This document shows positions 17,489 to 26,804 of a stretch of 64,000 nt of DNA, piece after piece. Made by a program: the position numbers and the translations under genes. The notes below the pieces were generated by a model. The model saw nothing but the letters and a program-made list of their open reading frames with translations. It had not been told where the DNA came from and made no database searches. Where the stretch lies: assembly GCA_021325355.1 (NCBI GenBank), contig JAJPHI010000009.1, forward strand, positions 248,001-312,000, read 5' to 3'. The DNA comes from Pseudomonadota bacterium (GTDB lineage Bacteria; Desulfobacterota; Binatia; Binatales; Binataceae). Positions within the stretch are counted from its first letter, which is position 1; the number at the start of each line of letters is the position of its first letter.

Positions 17489-17510
17489 CGATGTTTCACG
17501 TGAAACATCG
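17489..17510. promoter_or_regulatory. parS: parS centromere site (ParB binding)
   Basis: CGATGTTTCACGTGAAACATCG is a perfect 22-bp palindrome. Its core, TGTTTCACGTGAAACA (17492-17507), matches the 16-bp parS consensus known from Bacillus, Caulobacter and most ParABS-bearing chromosomes. ParB loads here, spreads and recruits SMC for chromosome segregation. It lies in the divergent intergenic space between clpB and the PAS-like/receiver gene. Chromosomal parS sites cluster near the origin. The parAB genes are not in the window. Confidence 0.9.
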
Positions 17511-17820
17511 CGGGAAACGCCGACAGCTTACGAGCTTTCCCCAGGAATTTTCGACTTCTTCCCAGGTTTCTGCGGGATACGAGGTCGGGCCGCTTGACGG
17601 AGGGGCCGAGCCTGGTTCTCGGTCACAGCGAGCTCGCGTTGAGTCGCGGGCGGTCAGAAGACGGCGCGGCCGGGACGTTGAGTGTCACGCCGAGCGCATC
17701 GGGCCGCGATTAATGCGCTGCAACTCACCCGTATCGAAATGTTTCGTTGCGCAACTGCGGAGTCGTGTTTAGCTTCTGCGCAGCCTTCAATGTCACTCGA
17801 TGAGCGAGGAGGGGCTCGCT
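17511..17820. other. Gene-free region between parS and the PAS-receiver gene
   Basis: About 300 nt without a convincing gene. The ORF at 17491-17772 begins inside parS and has no family features, so it was not accepted. A weak TTGCGC-N17-TAGCTT pair upstream of the PAS-receiver gene could be its promoter. No RNA gene or further parS copy was seen. Confidence 0.4.
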
Positions 17821-18783
17821 ATGGGCGCGTGGGATTTTCTCGCGGGCGGAAGAGAAATGGGCGCGCTGATACGGGCCACCGATTGGGCGCGCACGCCGTT
17901 GGGATCGCCCGAGCAGTGGCCGGACATTCTCCGCACGACGCTGGCGGTCGCCCTGGAAACTCTCTTCCCGACGGCGATCTTATGGGGTCCGGAGTTACGC
18001 CTGCTTTACAACGATGAATATCGGGAGTTGCTGGGCAGCAGGCATCCACAAGCCCTCGGCCAACCGGCCGAAGAATGCTGGCCCGAGGCGTGGGATGTCG
18101 TTGGTCCGCTGCTGTTAGGGGTGCTGAGCGGCCGCGGCGCGAGTCTGCTGCGCGACTGGCCGCTCGAACTGAAGCGGCAAGGATTGCTCGAGGAGACCTA
18201 CTTTACGTGCTCTTTCAGTCCGATTCCGGATGGCACGCGGACGGCTGGCGTGTTGACTATGTGTTACGAAGTAACCGACAAGGTGATAAACGAGCGACGG
18301 TTGCGCACGCTGACTGCCACGCTGCCGCCCGGCAATCCGCCTGCGCCGGCGGAAGCAGCGCCGTCGGCCGCAGAGGGTCAGCGCAAGGAGCAAACGTTGC
18401 AGGGCAAGCGGGTACTGCTGGTCGATGACGATATCGATACGGCGCAAACCCTCGCGGCATTATTTGCCGTTAAGGGAATGAGCGTCGCGCTCGCTTATTC
18501 CGGGAAGGAAGCGATCGCAAAGGCCGCGGAGTTTGAACCTGAGCTGGTGCTGCTCGATCTGGGACTGCCGGATATGGATGGGTACGCGCTGGCCGCCCGC
18601 CTTTGCGCGACCGTGGCGGCGCGACCGATCATTATGGCCTTGACCGGATACGGCCATAGCGAAGCGCGTGAGCGTTCTCGTCGAGCGGGTCTCGACGGCC
18701 ATCTGGTCAAGCCGGTCGACCCGGATGCGGCCGTACAGGAGATGGCGCAAAAACTCGCGGCACGACGAACCCAACCCGCCTGA
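17821..18783 (+). CDS. PAS-like/response-regulator receiver protein without kinase domain
   Basis: A 320-residue protein. Residues 1-160 look like the PAS-type input domain common in large hybrid kinases (PTAILWGPELRLLYNDEY, then HPQALGQP). A Pro/Ala linker follows, then a receiver domain with the acidic VDDD pair, phospho-acceptor Asp in LLDLGLPDMDGY, Thr in ALTGYG and Lys in HLVKPVD. There is no histidine-kinase or output domain. I place the start at 17821, where GAGGAGG lies 8 nt upstream; an ATG at 17800 is the alternative. No partner kinase is nearby. Confidence 0.82.
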   Translation: MGAWDFLAGGREMGALIRATDWARTPLGSPEQWPDILRTTLAVALETLFPTAILWGPELRLLYNDEYRELLGSRHPQALGQPAEECWPEAWDVVGPLLLGVLSGRGASLLRDWPLELKRQGLLEETYFTCSFSPIPDGTRTAGVLTMCYEVTDKVINERRLRTLTATLPPGNPPAPAEAAPSAAEGQRKEQTLQGKRVLLVDDDIDTAQTLAALFAVKGMSVALAYSGKEAIAKAAEFEPELVLLDLGLPDMDGYALAARLCATVAARPIIMALTGYGHSEARERSRRAGLDGHLVKPVDPDAAVQEMAQKLAARRTQPA

Positions 18784-18830
18784 TTGGCATCGCGGCCGCG
18801 CGCGGGTGCGGCGGCCTTCACGCGCGAGGG

Positions 18831-20222
18831 TTATTCGCCGGCGATCATCATCTCACTCAGCTTGAGCGTTGGCGCGACCACCGAGGAGCGCCAGCGGAGG
18901 TCATTGGCGACCATCTCGATACCGAGGAACATGTCCTTGAGGTTGCCGGCGATGGTGATTTCCTGCACCGGATAGGCGAGCTCGCCGTTCTCGATCCAGA
19001 TTCCGCTCGCACCGCGCGAGTAATCGCCGGTAACGGCGTTGATGCCGAAACCGATCAGTTCGGTGACATACAGGCCGCGTGCGACCGAGCCGATTACCTG
19101 TTCGGGCGTGTAGCTGCCGGGTTCGAGGTAGAGGTTGGTCGGGCTGACGCCGGGACTATCGGCGGTGCCGCGCGAGGCGTTGCCGGTCGGCGCGAGGTTG
19201 AGTTTGCGGGCGGAGTAGCAATCGAGCAGATAGGTCTTGAGGATCCCGCGTTCGACCAGCGGCTTGCGATTGGTGGCGAGGCCTTCGCCGTCGAAGGGCT
19301 TCGAGCCGAGTCCGGCGAGCATCCGGCCGTCGTCGATAATAGTAACAGCGGAGGCGGCGACCTGGGTATCGAGCCGATCGACGAGGAACGACGCGCGCTT
19401 GTAGAGCGCGGGGCCGGAAGCGGCGCCGGCGAGCGAGCGAATCAGCGAGGCCGCCATGTCGGGGTCGAAGACCACCGGCGCGCGGGTGGTTTTGATCTTG
19501 CGCGCACCGAGCCGGCGCAAAGCGCGGGCGGCGGCCACTTTGCCGACCGCGGCCGCATCTTCGAGTTTGGCAAAGTGGCGGGCGCTGGTGGACCAGTGGC
19601 CGAGCTGCATCGCGCCGTCGTCGGCCTGGGCGATGGGCGCCGCGCCGAGATGGAAATTGCCGGCGGCATAACTGCCGCTGAAACCGCTGCTGTTGGCGAA
19701 GAGGATCTCGTAAACGCCGGAGCTGAACTCGGCGCCCTCGGAATTGCGGATGCGCGGGTCGCTGCCGAGGGCGGCCCGCTCGCACTCGCGAGCAATCTGC
19801 AGGGCCTGCTCGGCTGCGATGATCGCATGGGCGGAATCGCGCAGGTCGAGATCGGGCAAGGTCGCGGGATGCAGTGTGGGATCGGGCAGGCCGGACCACG
19901 GATCGGGGGCGGTCAGCCGCGCCATCGCGATCGTGTTGCGGATGAAGTCGTCGAGCGAGGTCTGCTCGAGCTCGGCGGTCGCGGCGGTAGCGGAAGATTG
20001 GCCGACGAAGACCCGCAGACCAAGGCGTCTTTCACGCGAACTCTTGAGTTTTTCGACTTCACCCATCCGCACCCCGGCGGAAAGCGATTCGGCGCTCACG
20101 AGGAGGACTTCAGCGGCGGAGGCGCCTTCGGCGCGGGCGCGGGCCAGCGCCCATTCGGCCAGCGCCGGGTCGAGCCCGCCCGAAGAGCGGCCGTTGGCTG
20201 CACGCTTCATGTCAGGGCTCAC
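18831..20222 (-). CDS. pmbA: TldE/PmbA metalloprotease-related subunit
   Basis: A 463-residue member of the TldD/PmbA family, the partner of TldD in a heteromeric protease that trims unfolded or modified peptides (known roles: microcin B17 maturation, CcdA turnover). The C-terminal stretch GDYSRGASGIWIENGELAYPV is typical. It lacks the HExxxH metal motif, as expected for the TldE subunit. Its ATG overlaps the tldD stop by 4 nt (ATGA), so the two subunits are probably made in balance. ATG at residue 5 is an alternative start. Confidence 0.93.
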   Translation of the reverse strand: MSPDMKRAANGRSSGGLDPALAEWALARARAEGASAAEVLLVSAESLSAGVRMGEVEKLKSSRERRLGLRVFVGQSSATAATAELEQTSLDDFIRNTIAMARLTAPDPWSGLPDPTLHPATLPDLDLRDSAHAIIAAEQALQIARECERAALGSDPRIRNSEGAEFSSGVYEILFANSSGFSGSYAAGNFHLGAAPIAQADDGAMQLGHWSTSARHFAKLEDAAAVGKVAAARALRRLGARKIKTTRAPVVFDPDMAASLIRSLAGAASGPALYKRASFLVDRLDTQVAASAVTIIDDGRMLAGLGSKPFDGEGLATNRKPLVERGILKTYLLDCYSARKLNLAPTGNASRGTADSPGVSPTNLYLEPGSYTPEQVIGSVARGLYVTELIGFGINAVTGDYSRGASGIWIENGELAYPVQEITIAGNLKDMFLGIEMVANDLRWRSSVVAPTLKLSEMMIAGE

Positions 20223-21670
20223 GCGTGCGTCCCGCCGACGGTGATGCCGTCGATACGAATCGTCGGCAATCCGACGCCGACCGGCACAGATTGGCCGTCC
20301 TTGCCGCAGGTGCCGATACCGGAATCCAGCGCGAGGTCGTTGCCGACCATCGAGACCCGGGTCAGAACGTCGGGGCCGTTACCGATAAGCGTCGCGCCCT
20401 TGACCGGGCGGGTGATCCTGCCGCCCTCGATGAGGTAGGCCTCGCTCGCGGAGAAGACAAACTTGCCGTTGGTGATGTCGACCTGGCCGCCGCCGAAGCT
20501 GACCGCGTAGAGGCCGCGATCGACCGAACGGATGATGTCGTCGGGGGTCGCTTCGCCGGGCAGCATGAAAGTGTTGGTCATGCGCGGCATCGGCGCATGC
20601 GCGAAGCTTTCGCGCCGGCCGTTGCCGGTCGGCGCCATGCCCATCAGGCGGGCGTTCAAGCGATCCTGGAGATAGCCGCAGAGGATGCCTTTTTCGATCA
20701 GGGTGGTACGCGAGGTCGGGGTGCCTTCGTCATCGACGTTGAGGCTGCCGCGTCGATTCGGCAGGGTGCCGTCGTCGACGACGGTGCAGAGCGGACTGGC
20801 GACCTGCTGCCCGATGCGATTGGCGAAAGCGGAGACACCCTTGCGGTTGAAGTCACCCTCGAGGCCGTGGCCGATGGCTTCATGGAGGAGGATCCCGGGC
20901 CATCCGGGACCCAGGACGACGACCATCTCGCCCGCCGGCGCATCGACCGCGTCGAGGTTGATGAGCGCCTGAGACGCGGCCTTGTGCACGTAGTCGCGCC
21001 AGCGATCCTGCTCGAAGAGATATTTCCATTCGACGCGACCGCCGCCGCCGAAGGAGCCGACCTGGCGGCCCTTGCCCGCTTCTTCGGCGATCACGGTGAC
21101 GCTCAGGCGACAGAGCGGCTGGACATCGGCGGCGATCCGTCCGTCGCTGGTAACGATCATGATGACGCGCTGCTCGGCGGCGAAGGAGGCCATCACGTTG
21201 CGAATGCGCGGATCGAGCGCCCGCGCCGTCTCGTCGATTTGCGTGAGCAGGCGGGCGCGCTCTTCGAGCGGAATATCGAGGGGCGTGCTGTCGAGCTCAT
21301 AGAGGCGATGACGTGGGAGCGGCGCGCCGACCCGCACCGGGGCGAGCGCGGCGCCGCGTTCGTCGGCGATCGCGCGCGCCGCTTCGGCGGCGATTTGCAG
21401 ACGATCGACGGTAACTTCATCGGTATAGGCGTAACCGGTGCGATCGTCGGCACAGACGCGGACGCCGACGCCCTGGGAAATGCTTTTCGAGGTGTGGTTA
21501 ACCATCGACTCTTCGAGGGCGAGAGCCTCGGCGTTGCGATACTCGAAGTAGAGGTCGGCGTAGTCGGCCTTGCGCTCGAGGGCGTTGCCGAGGACTCTCT
21601 CGAGGCTGCCCTCGGTCATGCCGAAGCGATTAAGGAAGAATTTTTCGGGCTGAGCTGGTTCGTTGGCCAT
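20219..21670 (-). CDS. tldD: Metalloprotease TldD
   Basis: A 483-residue catalytic subunit of the TldD/TldE protease. The zinc motif HEAIGH lies in GILLHEAIGHGLEGD, and the C-terminal part with GKDGQSVPVGVGLPTIRID matches the family. The ORF track gives a 595-residue version, but its first 112 residues run back through the rplQ terminator and have no family character. The ATG at 21670 gives the usual TldD length. No good Shine-Dalgarno is visible there, which is a small doubt. The gene lies 71 nt beyond the terminator of the ribosomal array. Confidence 0.94.
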   Translation of the reverse strand: MANEPAQPEKFFLNRFGMTEGSLERVLGNALERKADYADLYFEYRNAEALALEESMVNHTSKSISQGVGVRVCADDRTGYAYTDEVTVDRLQIAAEAARAIADERGAALAPVRVGAPLPRHRLYELDSTPLDIPLEERARLLTQIDETARALDPRIRNVMASFAAEQRVIMIVTSDGRIAADVQPLCRLSVTVIAEEAGKGRQVGSFGGGGRVEWKYLFEQDRWRDYVHKAASQALINLDAVDAPAGEMVVVLGPGWPGILLHEAIGHGLEGDFNRKGVSAFANRIGQQVASPLCTVVDDGTLPNRRGSLNVDDEGTPTSRTTLIEKGILCGYLQDRLNARLMGMAPTGNGRRESFAHAPMPRMTNTFMLPGEATPDDIIRSVDRGLYAVSFGGGQVDITNGKFVFSASEAYLIEGGRITRPVKGATLIGNGPDVLTRVSMVGNDLALDSGIGTCGKDGQSVPVGVGLPTIRIDGITVGGTHA

Positions 21671-21740
21671 ATGCGCACCAATGCAAGGGGGAGAAATAAT
21701 GATAGCAGAGCGGGCGGACGGCGGATAAGCGGCGGGCGGC

Positions 21741-21777
21741 AAAAAGGGCGGGGACGCGAAAAGCGCATCACCCGCCC
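21741..21777 (-). terminator. Intrinsic terminator of the ribosomal gene array
   Basis: On the minus strand GGGCGGG-T-GATGCG-CTTTT-CGCGTC-CCCGCCC folds into a 13-bp stem with one bulged T, followed by TTTTT. It lies 20 nt after the rplQ stop, so it should end transcription of the alpha operon before tldD. Confidence 0.92.
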
Positions 21778-21797
21778 GGTTGCGGTCAAGGGTAGGT

Positions 21798-22247
21798 TCA
21801 GCCGGCGGCGACGCGACGTTCCGGGGCGGACGTTTCGCGATCGCGGCGGCTGGCGCGTTTTTTGGGTGGCTTACGGGCTTCGGCGCGGGTCGAGACGTCG
21901 ACCAGTTCGATGATCGAAAGCGGGGCGGCGTCGCCGCGACGGAAGCCGTACTTGACGACACGGGTATAGCCGCCCGGGCGATCCTTGAAGCGTGGCGCGA
22001 TCTCATCGAAGAGTTTTTTCACCACCTGATGGGACTGGACGAAGTTATAGGCGAGCCGCCGCGCCGCGAGATCGCCGCGTTTGCCGAGCGTGATCATGCG
22101 GTCGGCAAAGTGCCGCAGATCCTTCGCCTTGGCATCGGTGGTGATGATGCGCTCGTGTTCGAGCAGGGCGAGCACGAGGTTGCGAAAGAGCGCTTTGCGA
22201 TGGGCCGAGGTGCGGTTAAGCTTGCGGCCGCGATTCATGTGTCGCAT
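21798..22247 (-). CDS. rplQ: 50S ribosomal protein L17
   Basis: A 149-residue bL17 that lines the peptide exit region. The family start [20 protein letters not shown] is seen at the ATG at 22247, with GGAG 7 nt upstream; the ORF track extends too far into rpoA. Residues beyond about 120 form a Lys/Arg-rich tail ([14 protein letters not shown]). Last gene of the array, 4 nt after rpoA. Confidence 0.97.
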   Translation of the reverse strand: MRHMNRGRKLNRTSAHRKALFRNLVLALLEHERIITTDAKAKDLRHFADRMITLGKRGDLAARRLAYNFVQSHQVVKKLFDEIAPRFKDRPGGYTRVVKYGFRRGDAAPLSIIELVDVSTRAEARKPPKKRASRRDRETSAPERRVAAG

Positions 22248-22251
22248 CGAA

Positions 22252-23298
22252 CTACTCCATCCGCGCAGGATCGGATTCGCGCCGTTCCTGCTCTTCCCAC
22301 ATGCGGTCGAGCTCGCCGCGAGGCGGGAGATTCTCAAGCCGCATCCCGAGCGAGAGTCCCATATCGGTGAGGACTTCCTTGATCTCGTTGAGGGACTTGC
22401 GGCCGAAGTTCTTGATTTTGAGCATATCCTGCTCGGTGCGCTGAACGAGTTCGCCGATATACTTGATATCGGCGTTCTGCAGACCGTTGAAGGCGCGTAC
22501 CGAGATGGGCAGGCCTTCGACCGGACGATAGAGATACTCGTTGAAGCCGGCGGGGACCTCGACGCGCTCGCCGGCGGCGGGCTGCACGCGTTCGACCTCC
22601 TCTTCGACGCCGGCAAAAATCGCCATCTGATCGCGCATCACGCGCGCCGCGCAGGTGAGGGCTTCACGCGGGGTGACGGAGCCGTCGGTCCAGATTTCGA
22701 GGGCCAGGCGATCGTAGTCGGTGCGCTGGCCGACGCGGGCGTTGGTCACGGTGAAGTTGACGCGCTTGATCGGCGTGAAGATGGCGTCGAGGCGGATGGT
22801 GCCGATGGGCTCGTCCTCGTCGGTGCGTTCGCCGGGCACGTAGCCGCGGCCGCGCCTGATCACCAGCTCCATGTCGAGTTCGGCGTTCTTGTCGAGGGTG
22901 GCAATATGCTGATTAGGGGTGAGGACTTCGAGGTTGGGACCGCCGGTGATATCGCGTGCGGTGACGACCGCCTCGCCGCGGGCCTTGAGCGACGCGATCA
23001 ATTGATCGCCCTCGTGGAGGCGCAGCCGGACCTCCTTGAGGTTAAGGACGATATCGGTCACGTCTTCCTTAACGCCGGGGATCGTGGAGAACTCGTGGAG
23101 GACGCCTTTGACCCGAACCGCCGTAATGGCATAACCCGGCAATGACGAAAGCAGGATGCGGCGCATCGCATTGCCGATCGTGATTCCATAACCGCGTTCG
23201 AGCGGTTCGGCGAAGAAGCGACCGTAGAAGGGGGTCAACTCCTTCTCGTCGAACTCCACGCTCTTTGGTTTGATCAGATCGCGCCAGTCGTTTTGCAT
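22252..23298 (-). CDS. rpoA: RNA polymerase subunit alpha
   Basis: A 348-residue alpha subunit. The N-terminal dimerisation domain has the family segment [20 protein letters not shown] that seeds core assembly with beta and beta'. The C-terminal domain (about 260-330) has [21 protein letters not shown] and [14 protein letters not shown], the helices that bind UP-element DNA and activators. The C-terminus is somewhat longer and charged. It sits between rpsD and rplQ, the standard alpha-operon order. Confidence 0.98.
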   Translation of the reverse strand: MQNDWRDLIKPKSVEFDEKELTPFYGRFFAEPLERGYGITIGNAMRRILLSSLPGYAITAVRVKGVLHEFSTIPGVKEDVTDIVLNLKEVRLRLHEGDQLIASLKARGEAVVTARDITGGPNLEVLTPNQHIATLDKNAELDMELVIRRGRGYVPGERTDEDEPIGTIRLDAIFTPIKRVNFTVTNARVGQRTDYDRLALEIWTDGSVTPREALTCAARVMRDQMAIFAGVEEEVERVQPAAGERVEVPAGFNEYLYRPVEGLPISVRAFNGLQNADIKYIGELVQRTEQDMLKIKNFGRKSLNEIKEVLTDMGLSLGMRLENLPPRGELDRMWEEQERRESDPARME

Positions 23299-23381
23299 AG
23301 TCTAAGATCTTTAACGCCGTCGGCGAGGCGGGGCCTCGGACGGCAGATTGCTGCCCAGTATGTGAATCGTAAGCGGCCCAG

Positions 23382-24008
23382 CTATCTCGAATAATGTTCG
23401 ACGATCAATTTTTCGCTGATCGGCATGGTCATGTCGGCGCGGGCCGGCAACGAGCGGAGCGCGCCGCGGAACTGTTCGCGCTCGAGCAGCAGCCACGGCG
23501 GCGCGCCGCGCCGTTGCGCCAGTTCAACGGCGTCGAGCACGACCTTCTTCTGACGGCTCTTTGCGGTGACGCTCACGACCTGATTCACTTTAAGCAGGAG
23601 CGACGGAATCGTCACTACTTGCCCGTCCACCTCGATATGGCCGTGCCGCACGAGCTGGCGCGCCTGCGCCGGCGAGGTCGCAAAACCGAGGCGATAGACC
23701 ACCTGATCGAGGCGGCGTTCGAGCAGCACCAGGAGGTTTTCGCCGGTAATTCCGGGCATCCGCTCGGCCAGCTCAAAATACTTGGCGAATTGCGCTTCGA
23801 GCAGGCCGTAGATTCGCTTGACCTTCTGCTTTTCGCGCAGGCGGATCGAGAATTCGGAGAAGCGGGTACGGGCCTGACCGTGAGCGCCGGGCGGATAGTT
23901 CCGCCGTTCGATCGCGCACTTATCGGTATAGCATCGCTCACCCTTGAGAAACAGCTTTAGCCCCTCACGCCGGCAGAGCCGACATACGGGGCCTAGATAT
24001 CTCGCCAA
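23382..24008 (-). CDS. rpsD: 30S ribosomal protein S4
   Basis: A 208-residue primary 16S-binding uS4. The N-terminal region [19 protein letters not shown] with a further Cys is the zinc-binding (C+) type. The S4 RNA-binding domain lies around residues 97-160 ([26 protein letters not shown]). S4 often represses its own operon; no leader structure was identified here. Confidence 0.97.
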   Translation of the reverse strand: MARYLGPVCRLCRREGLKLFLKGERCYTDKCAIERRNYPPGAHGQARTRFSEFSIRLREKQKVKRIYGLLEAQFAKYFELAERMPGITGENLLVLLERRLDQVVYRLGFATSPAQARQLVRHGHIEVDGQVVTIPSLLLKVNQVVSVTAKSRQKKVVLDAVELAQRRGAPPWLLLEREQFRGALRSLPARADMTMPISEKLIVEHYSR

Positions 24009-24048
24009 CTTGGTCTTCGCTCCTTAAGCTTTGGGCACGTAGCGGCAA

Positions 24049-24513
24049 TCAAACCCGACGGCGCTTGGGCGGCCGGCAGCCGTTGTGCGGAATCGGGGTA
24101 ACATCCTTGATCGAAGTAACGTTAAGGCCGGTGGCCTGGAGGGCGCGCACGGCGGATTCACGGCCGCCGCCGGGGCCTTTGACGTAGACGGTGACGGTGC
24201 GCATCCCGTAATCGGCGACCTTGCGGCCCGCCGCTTCAGCAGCCATCTGGGCGGCGAAGGGCGTGCCTTTGCGCGAGCCCTTGAAGCCGACCGAACCGGC
24301 GCTCGACCAGGCGACGACAGCGCCCTGCGGGTCGGTGATGGCGACGATCGTGTTGTTGAAGGTTGCGTGAATATGGGCAACCCCTTCGGGGACGCTGCGG
24401 CGGGTGCGGCGGCGCCGCGCCGGCGCGGCCGCGGTGGTCGCGGTACCGGCGGCCGCAGGTTCGGCGGCAGTCGTTTCGCCGGCCGGTTTGGTTTCTTTGG
24501 TCTCTTCGGCCAT
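24049..24513 (-). CDS. rpsK: 30S ribosomal protein S11, N-terminally extended
   Basis: A 154-residue uS11 of the 30S platform. The core begins at [19 protein letters not shown] (about residue 42) and ends with [15 protein letters not shown], so the core is complete. The first 35 residues are a Thr/Ala/Glu low-complexity extension (about 25 residues more than usual) followed by a basic RRRRTRR patch. No in-frame internal start with a Shine-Dalgarno was seen that would remove it. Confidence 0.95.
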   Translation of the reverse strand: MAEETKETKPAGETTAAEPAAAGTATTAAAPARRRRTRRSVPEGVAHIHATFNNTIVAITDPQGAVVAWSSAGSVGFKGSRKGTPFAAQMAAEAAGRKVADYGMRTVTVYVKGPGGGRESAVRALQATGLNVTSIKDVTPIPHNGCRPPKRRRV

Positions 24514-24571
24514 CAGGTTTTACCGTGTTGCTCCTGTGATCAGTGAAGAATGACGCCTGCGAGGGGTTGGA

Positions 24572-24955
24572 TCAGCCTTTGGGCGGCGCCTGTTTCTTGC
24601 CGGCGACCACCTTGCGCGGTCCTTTGCGGGTGCGCGCATTGGTATGGGTCCGCTGACCGCGCACCGGCAGGCCGCGGCGATGGCGGATGCCGCGATAGCA
24701 TCCGAGGTCCATCAGGCGCTTGATGGCCTGCTGGTTATCGCGTCGCAGGTCGCCTTCGACCTTGTAGCCGCTATCGAGCACATTACGAATCCGCACCTGC
24801 TCTTCGGCGGTGAGCTCGTCGCTGTTGCGCGCGGGATCGACCTTCGCTTCGGCCAGGATGCGCGCGGCGGCGGCGCGGCCGATGCCATAGATATAGGTCA
24901 AAGCAATTTCCATCCGCTTGTTGCGGGGCAGCTCGACTCCGGCAATACGGGCCAT
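24572..24955 (-). CDS. rpsM: 30S ribosomal protein S13
   Basis: A 127-residue uS13 of the 30S head, which contacts the P-site tRNA and L5. It starts [20 protein letters not shown] with the helix-two-turn-helix [16 protein letters not shown]. The C-terminal basic tail ([16 protein letters not shown]) reaches the decoding centre. Position between rpmJ and rpsK is standard. Confidence 0.98.
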   Translation of the reverse strand: MARIAGVELPRNKRMEIALTYIYGIGRAAAARILAEAKVDPARNSDELTAEEQVRIRNVLDSGYKVEGDLRRDNQQAIKRLMDLGCYRGIRHRRGLPVRGQRTHTNARTRKGPRKVVAGKKQAPPKG

Positions 24956-24969
24956 GGCTTATTCTCCAG

Positions 24970-25083
24970 TTATCCTTGTCGCTGTTTGTGCCGCGGATTG
25001 GAACAGAGCACGCGGACGACGCCTGCACGCCGCACCACTTTACAGTTCTTGCAGATTTTTTTGACCGACGCCCTTACCTTCAT
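24970..25083 (-). CDS. rpmJ: 50S ribosomal protein L36
   Basis: A 37-residue bL36 that is too short for the ORF track. The translation starts [19 protein letters not shown] and ends [11 protein letters not shown]. The zinc ligands Cys11, Cys14, Cys27 and His32 are all present, so this is the zinc (C+) form. It lies between infA and rpsM, as in most bacteria. Confidence 0.96.
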   Translation of the reverse strand: MKVRASVKKICKNCKVVRRAGVVRVLCSNPRHKQRQG

Positions 25084-25130
25084 GTGCATTCCCAGGGTAT
25101 TTGTCGCCTTCGAGAGATCGGAATCAGGCC

Positions 25131-25349
25131 TCAGCGCACGCGGTAGGTGATACGGCCGCGGGTCAGATCGTAGGGCGAGAGCTCGACCGTGACCTTGTCG
25201 CCGGGCAGGATCTTGATGTAATGCATGCGCATCTTGCCCGAGATATGGGCCAGCACGCGATGACCGTTATCGAGCGTCACGCGGAACATCGCGTTGGGCA
25301 AAGCCTCGTTAACCGTGCCTGATACTTCGATTGCATCGCCTTTCGGCAT
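25131..25349 (-). CDS. infA: Translation initiation factor IF-1
   Basis: A 72-residue OB-fold factor that sits in the 30S A site during initiation. It has the conserved core [20 protein letters not shown] and [12 protein letters not shown]. The N-terminus reads [11 protein letters not shown] instead of the common MAKEDxIE. Its ATG overlaps the map stop by 1 nt (TGATG), implying coupled translation. Confidence 0.97.
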   Translation of the reverse strand: MPKGDAIEVSGTVNEALPNAMFRVTLDNGHRVLAHISGKMRMHYIKILPGDKVTVELSPYDLTRGRITYRVR

Positions 25350-26116
25350 CAGTTCAACTCGCTCAATATTTCAGGGTCGCCATCGGTAATCGCGACCGAA
25401 TGTTCAAAATGCGCCGAGAGCTTGTGATCCGCGGTGATCGCGGTCCAGCCGTCGGCGAGAATTTCCAATTCGGGTCCGCCCTGGTTCACCATCGGTTCAA
25501 TCGCGAGCACCATCCCGGGCAGCAGGCGCGGATTGGGCATCCCGGGCCGGAAATAGTTCGGCACCTGGGGATCCTCGTGCAGGCGGCGACCGATGCCGTG
25601 ACCGGCGAATTCAGTGACGACGGAATAGCCGGCGCGTTCGGCGGTGGCCTGCACCGCGCGGGCGATATCGCTTATCCGATTGCCGCTGCGCGCATGGGCG
25701 ATTCCGGCATAGAGCGCCTCGCGCGTCACGCGGATGAGGCGCTGCGCTTCGGCGGAGACGGGGCCGATCGCGATGGTGCGGGCGGCGTCGCCGAAATAGC
25801 CCTTGTAGGACACGCCGAAATCGAGTCCGACGATATCGCCAACCTTGAGTTTGCGGCCGGCACGCGGCACGCCGTGAACAATCTCCTCGTTGATAGAGAC
25901 GCAGAGGCTATGATGGTAGGTGACGTCGTGGGGACGATAACCCTTGAAGGCCGGACAGGCGCCGCGCCGGCGGGTCCCCTCTTCGGCGATCTGATCGAGT
26001 TCGAGCGTGGTGATTCCCGGACGGGCGGCGGCAACCAGCTCATCCAGCACCTCGGCGACGATTCGGCCCGCTCGCCGCATCAGCGCCAGTTCATCCGCGC
26101 TCTTGAGTGTAACCAC
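25349..26116 (-). CDS. map: Methionine aminopeptidase, type I
   Basis: A 255-residue enzyme that removes the initiator Met from nascent proteins. Metal ligands of the pita-bread fold are present: Asp in [15 protein letters not shown] (two), His in [12 protein letters not shown], Glu in VLAIEPM and Glu in HFEHSVAIT. No N-terminal zinc-finger or SH3-type extension is seen. It lies between adk and infA in the spc/alpha junction. Confidence 0.97.
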   Translation of the reverse strand: MVTLKSADELALMRRAGRIVAEVLDELVAAARPGITTLELDQIAEEGTRRRGACPAFKGYRPHDVTYHHSLCVSINEEIVHGVPRAGRKLKVGDIVGLDFGVSYKGYFGDAARTIAIGPVSAEAQRLIRVTREALYAGIAHARSGNRISDIARAVQATAERAGYSVVTEFAGHGIGRRLHEDPQVPNYFRPGMPNPRLLPGMVLAIEPMVNQGGPELEILADGWTAITADHKLSAHFEHSVAITDGDPEILSELN

Positions 26117-26133
26117 GTTCCCTGCCGTGCTGG

Positions 26134-26781
26134 TCAGTTTAATCCGAGCGCATCCAAGATGCGCTGTTCAATGCTCTTGGGACTGCCGGTTCCGTCGATT
26201 TCCTTGAGCAGTTGACGAGCGGAATAGTAGGCAATCAACGGCGCGGTCGACTGCGCATAGACCTCGAGCCGCGCGCGCACGGTCTTTTCCGCATCGTCGT
26301 CGCGTTGATACAGTTCGGCGCCGCATTTGGAGCAGGTATTGGCCTCACGGGGCGGATCGAAGACGACGTGAAACATCGCACCACAGCCGCGGCAGGTGCG
26401 TCGTCCCGAGATACGCTGGATAATTTCCGCATCCGGCACGTTGACGGCGACCACCCGGTCGATCGCGATACCGCGCGCGCTGAGCTTACGGTCAAGCGCC
26501 TCGGCCTGCGGCACGGTGCGCGGGAAGCCGTCGAGAATGAAGCCCTCACGCGCATCGGGTTGGCCCAGACGTTCATCGATCATGCCGAGGACCAGTTCGT
26601 CGGGCACCAGGGCGCCGCGATCCATGAACTGTTTGGCTTGGCGACCGAGGTCGGTACCGTTGCGCACGGCGGCGCGCAGCAGGTCGCCGCTGGCGATTTG
26701 CGGCACGCGCAAACGCTCTTCGAGCATCCGCGCCTGCGTACCTTTCCCGGCTCCCGGGGGGCCCAGTAAAACGATTCTCAC
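26134..26781 (-). CDS. adk: Adenylate kinase, zinc-LID form
   Basis: A 215-residue kinase converting AMP + ATP to 2 ADP. The P-loop GPPGAGKGTQ is at residues 7-16 and the NMP-binding site follows. The LID has CRGCG and CSKCG (C-x2-C-x16-C-x2-C), a structural zinc site. I chose the GTG at 26781 (coding MRIVLLGPPG), with a GAGGCGG upstream. The ORF track runs further upstream into secY, and those extra residues do not match the family. Confidence 0.96.
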   Translation of the reverse strand: MRIVLLGPPGAGKGTQARMLEERLRVPQIASGDLLRAAVRNGTDLGRQAKQFMDRGALVPDELVLGMIDERLGQPDAREGFILDGFPRTVPQAEALDRKLSARGIAIDRVVAVNVPDAEIIQRISGRRTCRGCGAMFHVVFDPPREANTCSKCGAELYQRDDDAEKTVRARLEVYAQSTAPLIAYYSARQLLKEIDGTGSPKSIEQRILDALGLN

Positions 26782-26804
26782 GCTGTTTTCCGCCTCGCGC
26801 TCAA

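Noticed and set aside
17491-17772. 93-codon ORF starting inside the parS palindrome
   Set aside because: It begins within the ParB site, has no Shine-Dalgarno and its Arg/Ser/Gly-rich sequence lacks family features.
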